In this document: piece after piece, positions 1-5,774 of the stretch
How positions within the stretch are numbered: position 1 is the stretch's first letter
Layout of the letters: each line of letters opens with the position of its first letter
From: Treponema sp.
Lineage (GTDB): Bacteria > Spirochaetota > Spirochaetia > Treponematales > Breznakiellaceae
DNA: 10,483 nt
Assembly: GCA_009784995.1 (NCBI GenBank)
Contig: WQXE01000065.1
Location: 1-10,483 of the forward strand
Direction of reading: 5' to 3'
Position numbers and translations under genes: made by a program
The notes under the pieces: model-generated
Seen by the model: the letters and a program-made list of their open reading frames with translations, nothing else
Databases searched by the model: none
Told to the model about the DNA's origin: nothing

Positions 1-2520
1 AACAGCATTAACGGTTATACTGTTTTCAGTCGGTATACCGTTTACAGTCGGAGCTCCGCTAACTGCCGCTCCGCTCGCTTTTGTTATTGTTCCTGCTATC
101 GTACCGTTAACGGGAGCTATGTAGTTTGCTGCTGCGGCTCCTGTTATGCCGTAAACAATTATTATCTGATTAGCCGTCGCTGCATCGGCGCTGTTATATG
201 TCGCACTTGTGATTGAAGGATTTACAACATCGCCTGGAACCACATTTGTAAGAGTTCCTGCTGTTAATCCGGTATGTGCGGTAGTGCCGTCATATACTTT
301 TGCCGGACTTCCGGTTGGCGCATTAATCGTTAGTTGTCTTGGTGTAATTGTAAGCGTACCAATCGAAACTTCCGCTAACGCCGCGTAAATCGTTCCGCCT
401 GCCGTAGAAACGGTAACATTATAAGTACCAACATTTAAAGGTATGGTTTGAGAACCATTATAATAAATTGTAATAGCTCCCGAGTTAGTTGTATTAAAAC
501 CTGCGTTATACTCAACCGTTACAGCCGCTGGAGTATCACCGTATATTTTTGTGTTATTACTCAATGTAAGGTTAGAAATGTTTTGATTCTGTCTTACATT
601 TACAGTCGCTATATTTGTAGAAGTTGATGCGGCAGAAGTTGCAGCACTTACAACACAATAATAGTAATATGTTCCCGCTGTTAAATTCGTAGGAATTGTA
701 AATGACGAGTTTGTCTCTCCTGTTATTAAAGAGCTGCCTGTATAACTTGGCGTGTTATTGCTGTACCACTGATAAGAAAGAGGTTCGGTCGGTATTATAC
801 TCGCGGTTACTGTTAAATTACCGGAAATACTGCCTACTATAAAGTCTGAAACAGATACAGGTTGTGTATCAATTGTGATTTGCGATTCTCTTAAAACACC
901 TCTATTCGGTGTGCCGCTTTCAAATTGAATCACATGGGTACTGCCTATAGCTTGGGTCGCATTAGAAGAGTTAATAAAATTACCCAATACAAACTTTGAA
1001 ATATCACTATTCGAAGTTAAACCCGCTCCCTGTAAGATTGTTTTGTCATTCCAGAAATCAACTGCGTTTATTGTATTTCCTCGCAGATTAAGTGTACCTA
1101 CACCGCCTGTTGTCAAAGCGGCAGGAATGTTAATTACAGCCGTTGTCGCGGCGTTTGCCGCGTTCAAGGTAACTGTTGTTACCGTTGCGTTAGCTGACAT
1201 TTCAAACGTAGTATTCGGCGATACGGTAACATTATTTACAGTAATATTTTCGCCAAGTCTAAGGCTTCCGTTATTAAGCGTAATCGCGCCGTTTACAGTT
1301 ACGGGTGCCGCCATTCCGCGAATTGTTAAATCTACACTTGAAGAATTTATTGTCTGCGCATCTATATTCGCATTATTTCTAACATACAATGTATAAGCGC
1401 CTGCGTTAGCGGGTGTATTAACATAAGTCATCGCTTTTTCAAAATCATTGGTTCCTGCCAGGTTTGCTGGCACATCAATCGCTCCTATCCAGCTCGGGTA
1501 AAAATCGATGCTTTCGTGAATAGGAATAGTAGTTAGATTATTCCAAGCGCTTCCCTGATCGTCCTTTCGCCAGCCGTTTAATATAAAACCGACATCACTT
1601 AACGAAGGATTATTACTATTTAGATAAAGGTAAACATCGGCTGTTTTTGAAACGGATGGTATCGTCGGTATTAAACCCCCGTGTAAAACGGTTTGCGATG
1701 TAATAGTACTCCCATCGTTATTAAAAAAAGTTATAACGTGATTAGGATTATTAAAATCACTTTCATTAAAAACCTTTGTAAAATTACTTGTCATTGTCGC
1801 GTATATGTGCAGAATTTCGTGCCATACAAGTTTTTTACCGTTTGTCTGCGTCATTTCTATTTTTACTGTATAAATCCCCGAAGGAAGATTGGGACGGCTG
1901 TTATTATTAACCCCCGCTGATAAATTTTCAACAGGAGGTTGTACAGTATTACTCGAATTTATTATTGTCATTGTTGCGGTTGTATCAGGCGTATTAACAG
2001 TTATATTCCAAGAAAAAGTACCAACACCGCTTGCGGGAATTAACGGCAGTGCCTTTAAAGTGATATTTAAATTTGTATTTTGCCCCGCGTTTATTTGTAT
2101 TCCATTTACTGTTTCTCGCGCCGCAAGATTACTTCCTTTATAAGCGTTAACGGTAAGATTATAATTTCCCGCGGCTATAGTAATAGGCTGCAAATTTGAA
2201 CCGGTAATATTCGGAGTAAATGTTATTGGAATACCGGTTGGAACAGGAGTAAAGATCAATTCAAAACTGGTAAAATCATTTAATGATTGTATCCCGGGTA
2301 AAATTGTCCGTGGTGATGAAAACGAAAGAGATAAAGACCCCAAACCCGAACCATACGGATCAAACTCTTCAGGACAGGAAACAATGAACAGTGAGCAAAG
2401 AACAATGAACAAAACAAAGAATTTACCACAAACCACACGAACTTGCTGTTCGATATCGAGGCTATGGTTCGTGTTGGTTCGTGGTAAAAAAATTCTTAAT
2501 CTTCTATGTTTATTTTTCAT
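1..2520 (-). CDS. Large mosaic surface lipoprotein, C-terminus beyond the window
   Basis: The minus strand is open without a stop for all 840 codons from the ATG at 2520 to the window edge, so the gene is 3'-incomplete. The Shine-Dalgarno AGAGG (2529-2533), 8 nt upstream, fixes the start. Residues 34-49 are a hydrophobic lipoprotein signal ending in IVSC, with Cys49 as the expected lipidated residue. Likely modules, by eye: a beta-rich part ending in a WHEILHIY segment (about 50-245); an InlB/Flg_new-like repeat ending in GW...YPSW (about 260-346); an Asn/Thr-rich, beta-helix-like stretch (about 370-510); an Ig-like domain with SYQWY and GTYYYYC (about 560-635); an MBG-like domain (about 650-725); and a YDG-type domain starting KVYDGTT (about 741-820). 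It probably sits on the cell surface and mediates adhesion or interaction; no catalytic motif is seen. It follows the preceding lipoprotein gene by 17 nt, so co-expression is likely. The signal peptide is unusually long because of an embedded palindrome. Confidence 0.85.
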   Translation of the reverse strand, partial: MKNKHRRLRIFLPRTNTNHSLDIEQQVRVVCGKFFVLFIVLCSLFIVSCPEEFDPYGSGLGSLSLSFSSPRTILPGIQSLNDFTSFELIFTPVPTGIPITFTPNITGSNLQPITIAAGNYNLTVNAYKGSNLAARETVNGIQINAGQNTNLNITLKALPLIPASGVGTFSWNITVNTPDTTATMTIINSSNTVQPPVENLSAGVNNNSRPNLPSGIYTVKIEMTQTNGKKLVWHEILHIYATMTSNFTKVFNESDFNNPNHVITFFNNDGSTITSQTVLHGGLIPTIPSVSKTADVYLYLNSNNPSLSDVGFILNGWRKDDQGSAWNNLTTIPIHESIDFYPSWIGAIDVPANLAGTNDFEKAMTYVNTPANAGAYTLYVRNNANIDAQTINSSSVDLTIRGMAAPVTVNGAITLNNGSLRLGENITVNNVTVSPNTTFEMSANATVTTVTLNAANAATTAVINIPAALTTGGVGTLNLRGNTINAVDFWNDKTILQGAGLTSNSDISKFVLGNFINSSNATQAIGSTHVIQFESGTPNRGVLRESQITIDTQPVSVSDFIVGSISGNLTVTASIIPTEPLSYQWYSNNTPSYTGSSLITGETNSSFTIPTNLTAGTYYYYCVVSAATSAASTSTNIATVNVRQNQNISNLTLSNNTKIYGDTPAAVTVEYNAGFNTTNSGAITIYYNGSQTIPLNVGTYNVTVSTAGGTIYAALAEVSIGTLTITPRQLTINAPTGSPAKVYDGTTAHTGLTAGTLTNVVPGDVVNPSITSATYNSADAATANQIIIVYGITGAAAANYIAPVNGTIAGTITKASGAAVSGAPTVNGIPTENSITVNAV
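2380..2411. repeat. 11-bp direct repeat, 21-bp period, in signal-peptide h-region
   Basis: AACAATGAACA occurs at 2380-2390 and again at 2401-2411. The 21-bp period equals seven codons, so the coding strand gives LFIV twice (residues 37-40 and 44-47) in the hydrophobic core just before the lipobox cysteine. It may be a small tandem duplication or part of a dispersed repeat. Confidence 0.6.
2422..2488. repeat. 67-bp imperfect inverted repeat inside a signal-peptide coding region
   Basis: The left arm TTTACCACAAACCACACGAA (from 2422) is the reverse complement of the right arm ending GGTTCGTGGTAAA (2488), with one mismatch and one 1-nt gap over about 21 bp. The 23-bp loop contains the perfect 10-bp palindrome TCGATATCGA (2450-2459). 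In the coding strand it corresponds to residues 11-33 of the large lipoprotein and stays open. Deleting those 23 codons would leave a normal 26-residue lipoprotein signal. It resembles a small palindromic element inserted in frame. Confidence 0.75.
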
Positions 2521-2528
2521 TTTTCTTT

Positions 2529-2533
2529 CCTCT
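2529..2533 (-). promoter_or_regulatory. Ribosome binding site of the large lipoprotein gene
   Basis: AGAGG on the minus strand lies 8 nt before the ATG at 2520, just downstream of the stop codon of the preceding gene. It supports the long, 49-residue signal-peptide version of the protein rather than an internal GTG start. Confidence 0.7.
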
Positions 2534-2537
2534 TTAA

Positions 2538-3524
2538 TTACTCTACAATCGTAAAGTTTATATTTCTCATATACTCTACGCCGTTTAATTCCACAAACAA
2601 CCTTAATGTATGTCCGCCGAGCGTGTTGTATTTTACATGCTCGGGAGCGCTTAAATTTGCATTCAACGTAAACGACGATGAGCCAATCGGATCTTCCCTG
2701 ACAATTTGTCCTGCGTAAGTACCGACACCGTCAACTTCCCATTTTATATTTGAATACAACGATGGATTTGTTATACTTATTGGTACTTGCTGCGGAACAC
2801 CGTTGGCGCCTGTTCGAGAAATCGTTATATTATCAACAGGTAACGGAGCTCCTTCTGTAATTTGCTCAAAACTCAAAGTAACATTCGTAACAATACTCAT
2901 AATTAAAGTACCCGTTGTCGTATCACTAAAACCTCCACCAGAAACTAATATCTCCAAACCGTTATGTGCCGCTATTGAAAGAATAGTTCCGTTAGCTGGC
3001 GTTGCCGTTAATCCGTTTGAAGCTAATTGATCAAATGAAACATTTTTTTCGGAGCCGTCTTCGTATTCAACTTTAACAGTAAGCCCGGCAAGGTTAAGCG
3101 CTTCGCCGTGAACATAATCCATCTTGGTTGGATCGGTTAAAATCGTTATTCCGCTGATCGGGATCGAAGGAACAAGATTACTTACCCATCTCGCGTACAG
3201 TGTCATGTCAACCGTAGGTTCAACGTTAAAATCCCAGGGATTTTCAAAAATGTTATTATCTGTATACCAGCCTGCAAAGTTATAATCTGCCTTTGTGGGG
3301 TTGTTTGGCTGTTTAACAAGTTCGTCTCTCCATACATTTTGTTTGGAAGGAACAGGTTTGCCGCCGTTGGTTTCAAAATAAACTTCTTTTACACCAAGGA
3401 TTTCTTTCATAAACGGATTCGGACAAGATGTAACTAACAAAGATATTAAAAGAATTACTACCACCTCTGCGCCTTTGCGCCTCTGCGAGATTAAATTCCG
3501 AAATAATTTATTATTCATATTCAT
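2538..3524 (-). CDS. Lipoprotein with InlB B-repeat and Ig-like domain
   Basis: A 328-residue predicted exported lipoprotein. Residues 21-34 are hydrophobic and end in LLVTSC, with Cys34 as the likely lipidation site. Residues 46-114 form an InlB B-repeat/Flg_new module (YFETNGG, FAGWYTD, TLYARWV). Residues of about 120-205 look like a bacterial Ig-like (Big) domain with the phrase GLTVKVEYEDGSEKNVSF. The remaining 120 residues are beta-rich and not assigned to a family by eye. These modules are typical of surface proteins; a role in adhesion or surface display is inferred. The start could be Met1 or Met3. The only good Shine-Dalgarno is 43 nt upstream, separated by a hairpin element. The signal peptide contains repeat-encoded residues (ISQRRKGAEV). 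The stop codon lies 17 nt before the large lipoprotein gene, with which it likely forms an operon. Confidence 0.9.
   Translation of the reverse strand: MNMNNKLFRNLISQRRKGAEVVVILLISLLVTSCPNPFMKEILGVKEVYFETNGGKPVPSKQNVWRDELVKQPNNPTKADYNFAGWYTDNNIFENPWDFNVEPTVDMTLYARWVSNLVPSIPISGITILTDPTKMDYVHGEALNLAGLTVKVEYEDGSEKNVSFDQLASNGLTATPANGTILSIAAHNGLEILVSGGGFSDTTTGTLIMSIVTNVTLSFEQITEGAPLPVDNITISRTGANGVPQQVPISITNPSLYSNIKWEVDGVGTYAGQIVREDPIGSSSFTLNANLSAPEHVKYNTLGGHTLRLFVELNGVEYMRNINFTIVE
3463..3490. repeat. GC-rich 8-bp triple repeat in signal-peptide coding DNA
   Basis: On the minus strand the units GCAGAGGC, GCAAAGGC and GCAGAGGT stand in tandem, flanked by TCTC. They encode the charged stretch QRRKGAEV just before the hydrophobic core of the 2538-3524 lipoprotein. 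Being 24 bp in total, the triplet keeps the frame although the unit is not a multiple of three. Base composition is clearly more GC-rich than the surrounding gene. Confidence 0.65.
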
Positions 3525-3532
3525 AATCTCAG

Positions 3533-3563
3533 GCGCGCTGCTCGTGCTAAAGCACTCGCGCTG
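3533..3563. repeat. Hairpin element with flanking CGCGCTG direct repeats
   Basis: The 7-bp direct repeat CGCGCTG occurs at 3534-3540 and 3557-3563. Between them lies an inner stem GTGC/GCAC (3544-3547 with 3552-3555, loop TAAA); an outer stem GCGCG/CGCGC (3533-3537 with 3557-3561) can also form. The element lies between the Shine-Dalgarno and the start codon of the lipoprotein gene at 3524. Removing about 33 nt would restore a spacing of about 10 nt, which suggests an insertion. Confidence 0.6.
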
Positions 3564-3567
3564 TTTT

Positions 3568-3574
3568 CTCCTTT
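3568..3574 (-). promoter_or_regulatory. Displaced Shine-Dalgarno, AAAGGAG
   Basis: AAAGGAG on the minus strand is the only strong ribosome binding site upstream of the lipoprotein gene starting at 3524, but 43 nt separate it from the ATG. In the gene's frame an in-frame TAA overlaps this motif and no ATG, GTG or TTG follows before 3524. Either the intervening hairpin folds to bring the two together, or initiation is weak. Confidence 0.55.
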
Positions 3575-3617
3575 AATAATATACTGTGCGCCACGCCGTT
3601 TTAGATTTAATCATCCA

Positions 3618-3633
3618 CACAGCTTGCGCTGTG
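3618..3633 (-). other. GCAA-tetraloop hairpin directly after a stop codon
   Basis: On the minus strand CACAGC-GCAA-GCTGTG forms a perfect 6-bp stem closed by a GNRA-type loop. It begins at the base immediately after the TAG of the 3634-4125 gene. No T-run follows, so it does not look like a standard intrinsic terminator. It may stabilise the 3' end of the mRNA or be another small palindromic repeat. Confidence 0.5.
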
Positions 3634-4125
3634 CTATAATCGGGCGCCTCCACTAACTCCTGCGCTGATGATATACGGATAACCGCTTCTAACCATAGGC
3701 TCCACATACCATATATCCCCTATAAAAAAACGCCAGCCAAAACCCAATCCGTAAGTCATCGAACCTTTATTACTGCCTATCGAAAATTCATCCATACGGT
3801 TAAATATAACGGGACCCAACATAAGCTGTAAAAAAGGACCTGTATCGGCATTTAAACCGGATAAAAAATATTTCCAAAAAACATTTAGTTCCAAAGCGTT
3901 CATTCCCTCTAAACCGAAAAACCACGCCAGTTTCATTCCAACTGCCGCGCCTGTTCCGTAGCCGAAAGACATACCTCCGCCGATTACGAAGGATTCAAAA
4001 TCATAAGGAATTGTTTCTATGGAAGTGGAAATAAAAATACTTTCCCGTGAAACAAAAGATGATGGTTGCGCGGATAAATTGGAAAATATTAAAAAAAATA
4101 AAAATATAGTTATGGTATTTTTCAT
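3634..4125 (-). CDS. Small exported, probably outer-membrane beta-barrel protein
   Basis: A 163-residue protein that I cannot assign to a named family. Residues 1-19 form a clear Sec signal peptide (Lys at position 2, hydrophobic core IFLFFLIF), with probable cleavage after LSA near residue 19. The mature part is rich in Gly and aromatic residues in alternating strands (GGGMSFGYGTG, WFFGLEG, YGLGFGWRFF, WYVEPMVRSGYPY). This pattern suggests a short outer-membrane beta-barrel or barrel fragment; no lipobox and no enzymatic motif are seen. It has its own candidate promoter upstream (TATAAT at 4148-4153). The start has only a weak GAG Shine-Dalgarno about 9 nt upstream. The C-terminus ends GGARL rather than in the usual terminal Phe of barrels, and a hairpin abuts the stop codon. 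The two lipoprotein genes lie downstream. Confidence 0.75.
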   Translation of the reverse strand: MKNTITIFLFFLIFSNLSAQPSSFVSRESIFISTSIETIPYDFESFVIGGGMSFGYGTGAAVGMKLAWFFGLEGMNALELNVFWKYFLSGLNADTGPFLQLMLGPVIFNRMDEFSIGSNKGSMTYGLGFGWRFFIGDIWYVEPMVRSGYPYIISAGVSGGARL

Positions 4126-4147
4126 ATTATCAACTCAATTATGTAAA

Positions 4148-4176
4148 ATTATAATATGGTTGCTTATCTAATACAT
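4148..4176 (-). promoter_or_regulatory. Candidate sigma-70-type promoter for the small exported protein
   Basis: The minus strand carries a perfect TATAAT (4148-4153), 17 bp downstream of ATGTAT (4171-4176), a weak match to the -35 consensus. The predicted transcript start near 4141 would leave a short leader of about 15 nt before the ATG at 4125. Confidence 0.45.
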
Positions 4177-4215
4177 CCGTGTAAACACACGATTAAATCG
4201 TGCGTAAACTCACGG
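4177..4215. repeat. Palindromic intergenic element
   Basis: The core CACGATT-A-AATCGTG (4188-4202) is a perfect 7-bp inverted repeat. Outer arms CCGTG (4177-4181) and CACGG (4211-4215) are also complementary, with TAAAC-containing segments between. It lies between the ATPase gene stop and the promoter of the next gene. Without a T-run on either side it is not a classic terminator, though it could end or insulate transcripts. A dispersed repeat is the alternative. Confidence 0.55.
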
Positions 4216-4231
4216 TTTTAAAATGTGTCAA

Positions 4232-5590
4232 TTACATTGATAAGTTCTCGCCAAGCGCGTAAAGCGGGACTATTTTTATACCGGGTATTTCTCCGAAATT
4301 TTCTAAAGAGGTGCGAATGCCATAAGCGGAGTGTTTTTCTTCCAGAAATAAACGCATGCTTTGCATCGCGCCTTTGGCGCTGCTTTTTACTTCTATTGGA
4401 ATGATGTCTTTGCCTAATTGTACGACAAAATCAACTTCGGCATTGCTGCTTTTATTTTCACGGTGCCAGTAATAAAGACTCTTTTGCTCGTAACATGAAG
4501 ACGATTTTAGTATTTCCAGCCCTGCGAATAATTCTGCGATATTTCCCTTATTTATAAGGGAAAAATCATCGCTGATTAATAAATCAGACATAAAATCTTG
4601 TTTTAAAGGCAGCCCCAATAATCTTTGAAAAATACCTGTATCCAATAAAAGTATTTTTTGTTTTTTAATATCGATCTCTGCTCCCAGCGGTACGCCATTG
4701 GCAGCTGAATGATAAACAGGAATAACAAGCCCGGACAATTTTAAAAGTTCAAGTCCTTCTTTTAATTGCCTGTGGGTGTATTCATTGGAAACATTCGCGT
4801 AAACAAATTTTTTACCCATTTGATTTACAACAGAATCAAATACAACAGATATTTGTAAAACCGGAACTTTTTTTGCGTATTTGGAAAAATCAGACTTAAG
4901 TGAAATTACAAGATCGTCCAAAATACGCTGACAAGAAAGAAAATCTTTATTACTTACATAAGAAGAAACAACTTCCGGCATTCCGCCAATAATAAAAAAT
5001 ATTCTTAAAAGTTCGATTATTTTTTGATGAACAGGTTCGGATAAAGGATTATTACAATTTGCGTTTTGAATGGCTTGTAACAGCAATTTATGATCACAAG
5101 CATTTAAAAATTCAAAAAAGCTCATTGGATACATAAACATGGAACGAATCCGCCCTACTCCAAAAGACGGTAATTCCTGAAAAGCAAATTCCAAAAGAGA
5201 ACCCGCGGCAATTACGTGTAATTCTTTATATTTTTCATAAAAAAAACGAAGAGAAGAAATCGCAGGCAAAGAACTTTGAATTTCATCAAAAAACAATAAA
5301 GTTTTTCCGGGTATAACAGGAATTCCATATATCGCGGATAATTCCTGACACAGCTTTTGAGGTGATAAATCACCTTTAGAAAACAGGTCTTGAACATTTA
5401 TATCCAACTCAATATTAATTTCCAAAAAATGATCAAATTGCTTTGCCAAATGCCTTACCGCGCTGGACTTGCCTACTTGCCTTGCGCCTCTAAGTAATAA
5501 AGGTTTTCGATCGCTATCCTGTGCCCAACTGAGTAAATCTGTATCGATTTTCCTGTCTATATAGGATGTATTAACCTTTTTTTTTGCCAT
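4232..5590 (-). CDS. AAA+ ATPase with C-terminal DUF4143 (PD-(D/E)XK-like) domain
   Basis: A 452-residue predicted cytoplasmic ATPase of the AAA_14/DUF4143 type. Residues 31-43 carry the Walker A motif GARQVGKSS (Lys41, Ser42). Residues 97-105 carry Walker B (TLLFFDEIQ, Asp102-Glu103), and AAGS (128-131) matches sensor 1. GVGRIRS...YPMSFFEFL (144-162) is the signature that follows in this family. Near the C-terminus EVDFVV and IPIEVKS (Asp387, Glu400, Lys402) fit the PD-(D/E)XK nuclease-like pattern of DUF4143. The biological role of the family is poorly known; DNA binding or a mobile/defence link is often suspected but not shown here. Length is normal and the gene looks intact. The start is supported by AAGG 6 nt upstream. 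It stands alone, 160 nt after the peptidase gene, with a repeat array and a candidate promoter of its own. Confidence 0.92.
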   Translation of the reverse strand: MAKKKVNTSYIDRKIDTDLLSWAQDSDRKPLLLRGARQVGKSSAVRHLAKQFDHFLEINIELDINVQDLFSKGDLSPQKLCQELSAIYGIPVIPGKTLLFFDEIQSSLPAISSLRFFYEKYKELHVIAAGSLLEFAFQELPSFGVGRIRSMFMYPMSFFEFLNACDHKLLLQAIQNANCNNPLSEPVHQKIIELLRIFFIIGGMPEVVSSYVSNKDFLSCQRILDDLVISLKSDFSKYAKKVPVLQISVVFDSVVNQMGKKFVYANVSNEYTHRQLKEGLELLKLSGLVIPVYHSAANGVPLGAEIDIKKQKILLLDTGIFQRLLGLPLKQDFMSDLLISDDFSLINKGNIAELFAGLEILKSSSCYEQKSLYYWHRENKSSNAEVDFVVQLGKDIIPIEVKSSAKGAMQSMRLFLEEKHSAYGIRTSLENFGEIPGIKIVPLYALGENLSM

Positions 5591-5611
5591 TTTTAACCTT
5601 CGTTAAGAATA

Positions 5612-5640
5612 ATTCTAATGGGAAATTGTAAAAAATACAA
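5612..5640 (-). promoter_or_regulatory. Candidate sigma-70-type promoter for the ATPase gene
   Basis: On the minus strand TTGTAT (5635-5640) and TAGAAT (5612-5617) are separated by exactly 17 bp, followed 22 nt later by the ATG at 5590. The -35 hexamer lies in the first unit of the 33-bp repeat array and inside its TTGTA/TACAA dyad, so any protein binding the dyads would cover the promoter. Confidence 0.5.
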
Positions 5641-5729
5641 GGCAAAAAACAGGCATTTTTGTCAAAAATACAAGGCTAAAAACAGTGGTTTTTGTTAAAA
5701 ATACAAGGCGAAAGAGTGCTTGCCTTTTA
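5631..5729. repeat. Three 33-bp tandem repeats upstream of the ATPase gene
   Basis: AAAAATACAAGGC begins at 5631, 5664 and 5697, an exact 33-bp period. Units 1 and 2 match at most positions (also AAAAACAG and TTTTTGT); unit 3 keeps the first 13 bases and then diverges. Each junction contains a dyad of the form TTGTN-AAAAA-TACAA (5626-5640, 5659-5673, 5692-5706), perfect only in the first. With no spacers it is not a CRISPR array. It fills most of the 160-nt gap between the peptidase and ATPase genes. Confidence 0.75.
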
Positions 5730-5739
5730 ACCTCAATAT

Positions 5740-5774
5740 CTATCTGCGCGCTATCTGCGCCTGCGTGATAACAA
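5740..5774. repeat. GC-rich repeat covering the 3' end of the YugP gene
   Basis: CTATCTGCGC occurs at 5740-5749 and 5751-5760, followed by CTGCGTGA. The second copy supplies the TAG stop codon (5751-5753), and the adjoining bases encode the SRRRR tail of the peptidase. The composition resembles the GCAGAGGC-type repeat in the lipoprotein signal peptide at 3463-3490. Confidence 0.5.

Noticed and set aside
1043..2143. Plus-strand open frames at 1043-1396, 1693-1920 and 1889-2143
   Set aside because: They lie antisense to the continuous 840-codon minus-strand lipoprotein frame, have no recognisable domains or ribosome binding sites, and read as shadows of it.
2437..2520. Shorter start (GTG near residue 29) for the large lipoprotein
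   Set aside because: It would give a normal-length signal peptide, but the good AGAGG site 8 nt before the ATG at 2520 favours the long form, and no ribosome binding site precedes the GTG.
3580..3610. Promoter with TATATT upstream of the InlB-repeat lipoprotein
   Set aside because: The -35 region is poor, and a transcript from it would start at or within the Shine-Dalgarno sequence.
3533..4215. Intrinsic terminators at the three intergenic hairpins
   Set aside because: None is followed by a T-run on the transcribed strand; they are kept only as hairpins or repeats.
5212..5397. Second minus-strand frame inside the ATPase gene
   Set aside because: It overlaps the Walker-motif region in another frame, with no start signal or domain.
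5631..5729. CRISPR array
   Set aside because: The 33-bp units are directly adjacent with no unique spacers, there are only three, and the third is diverged.
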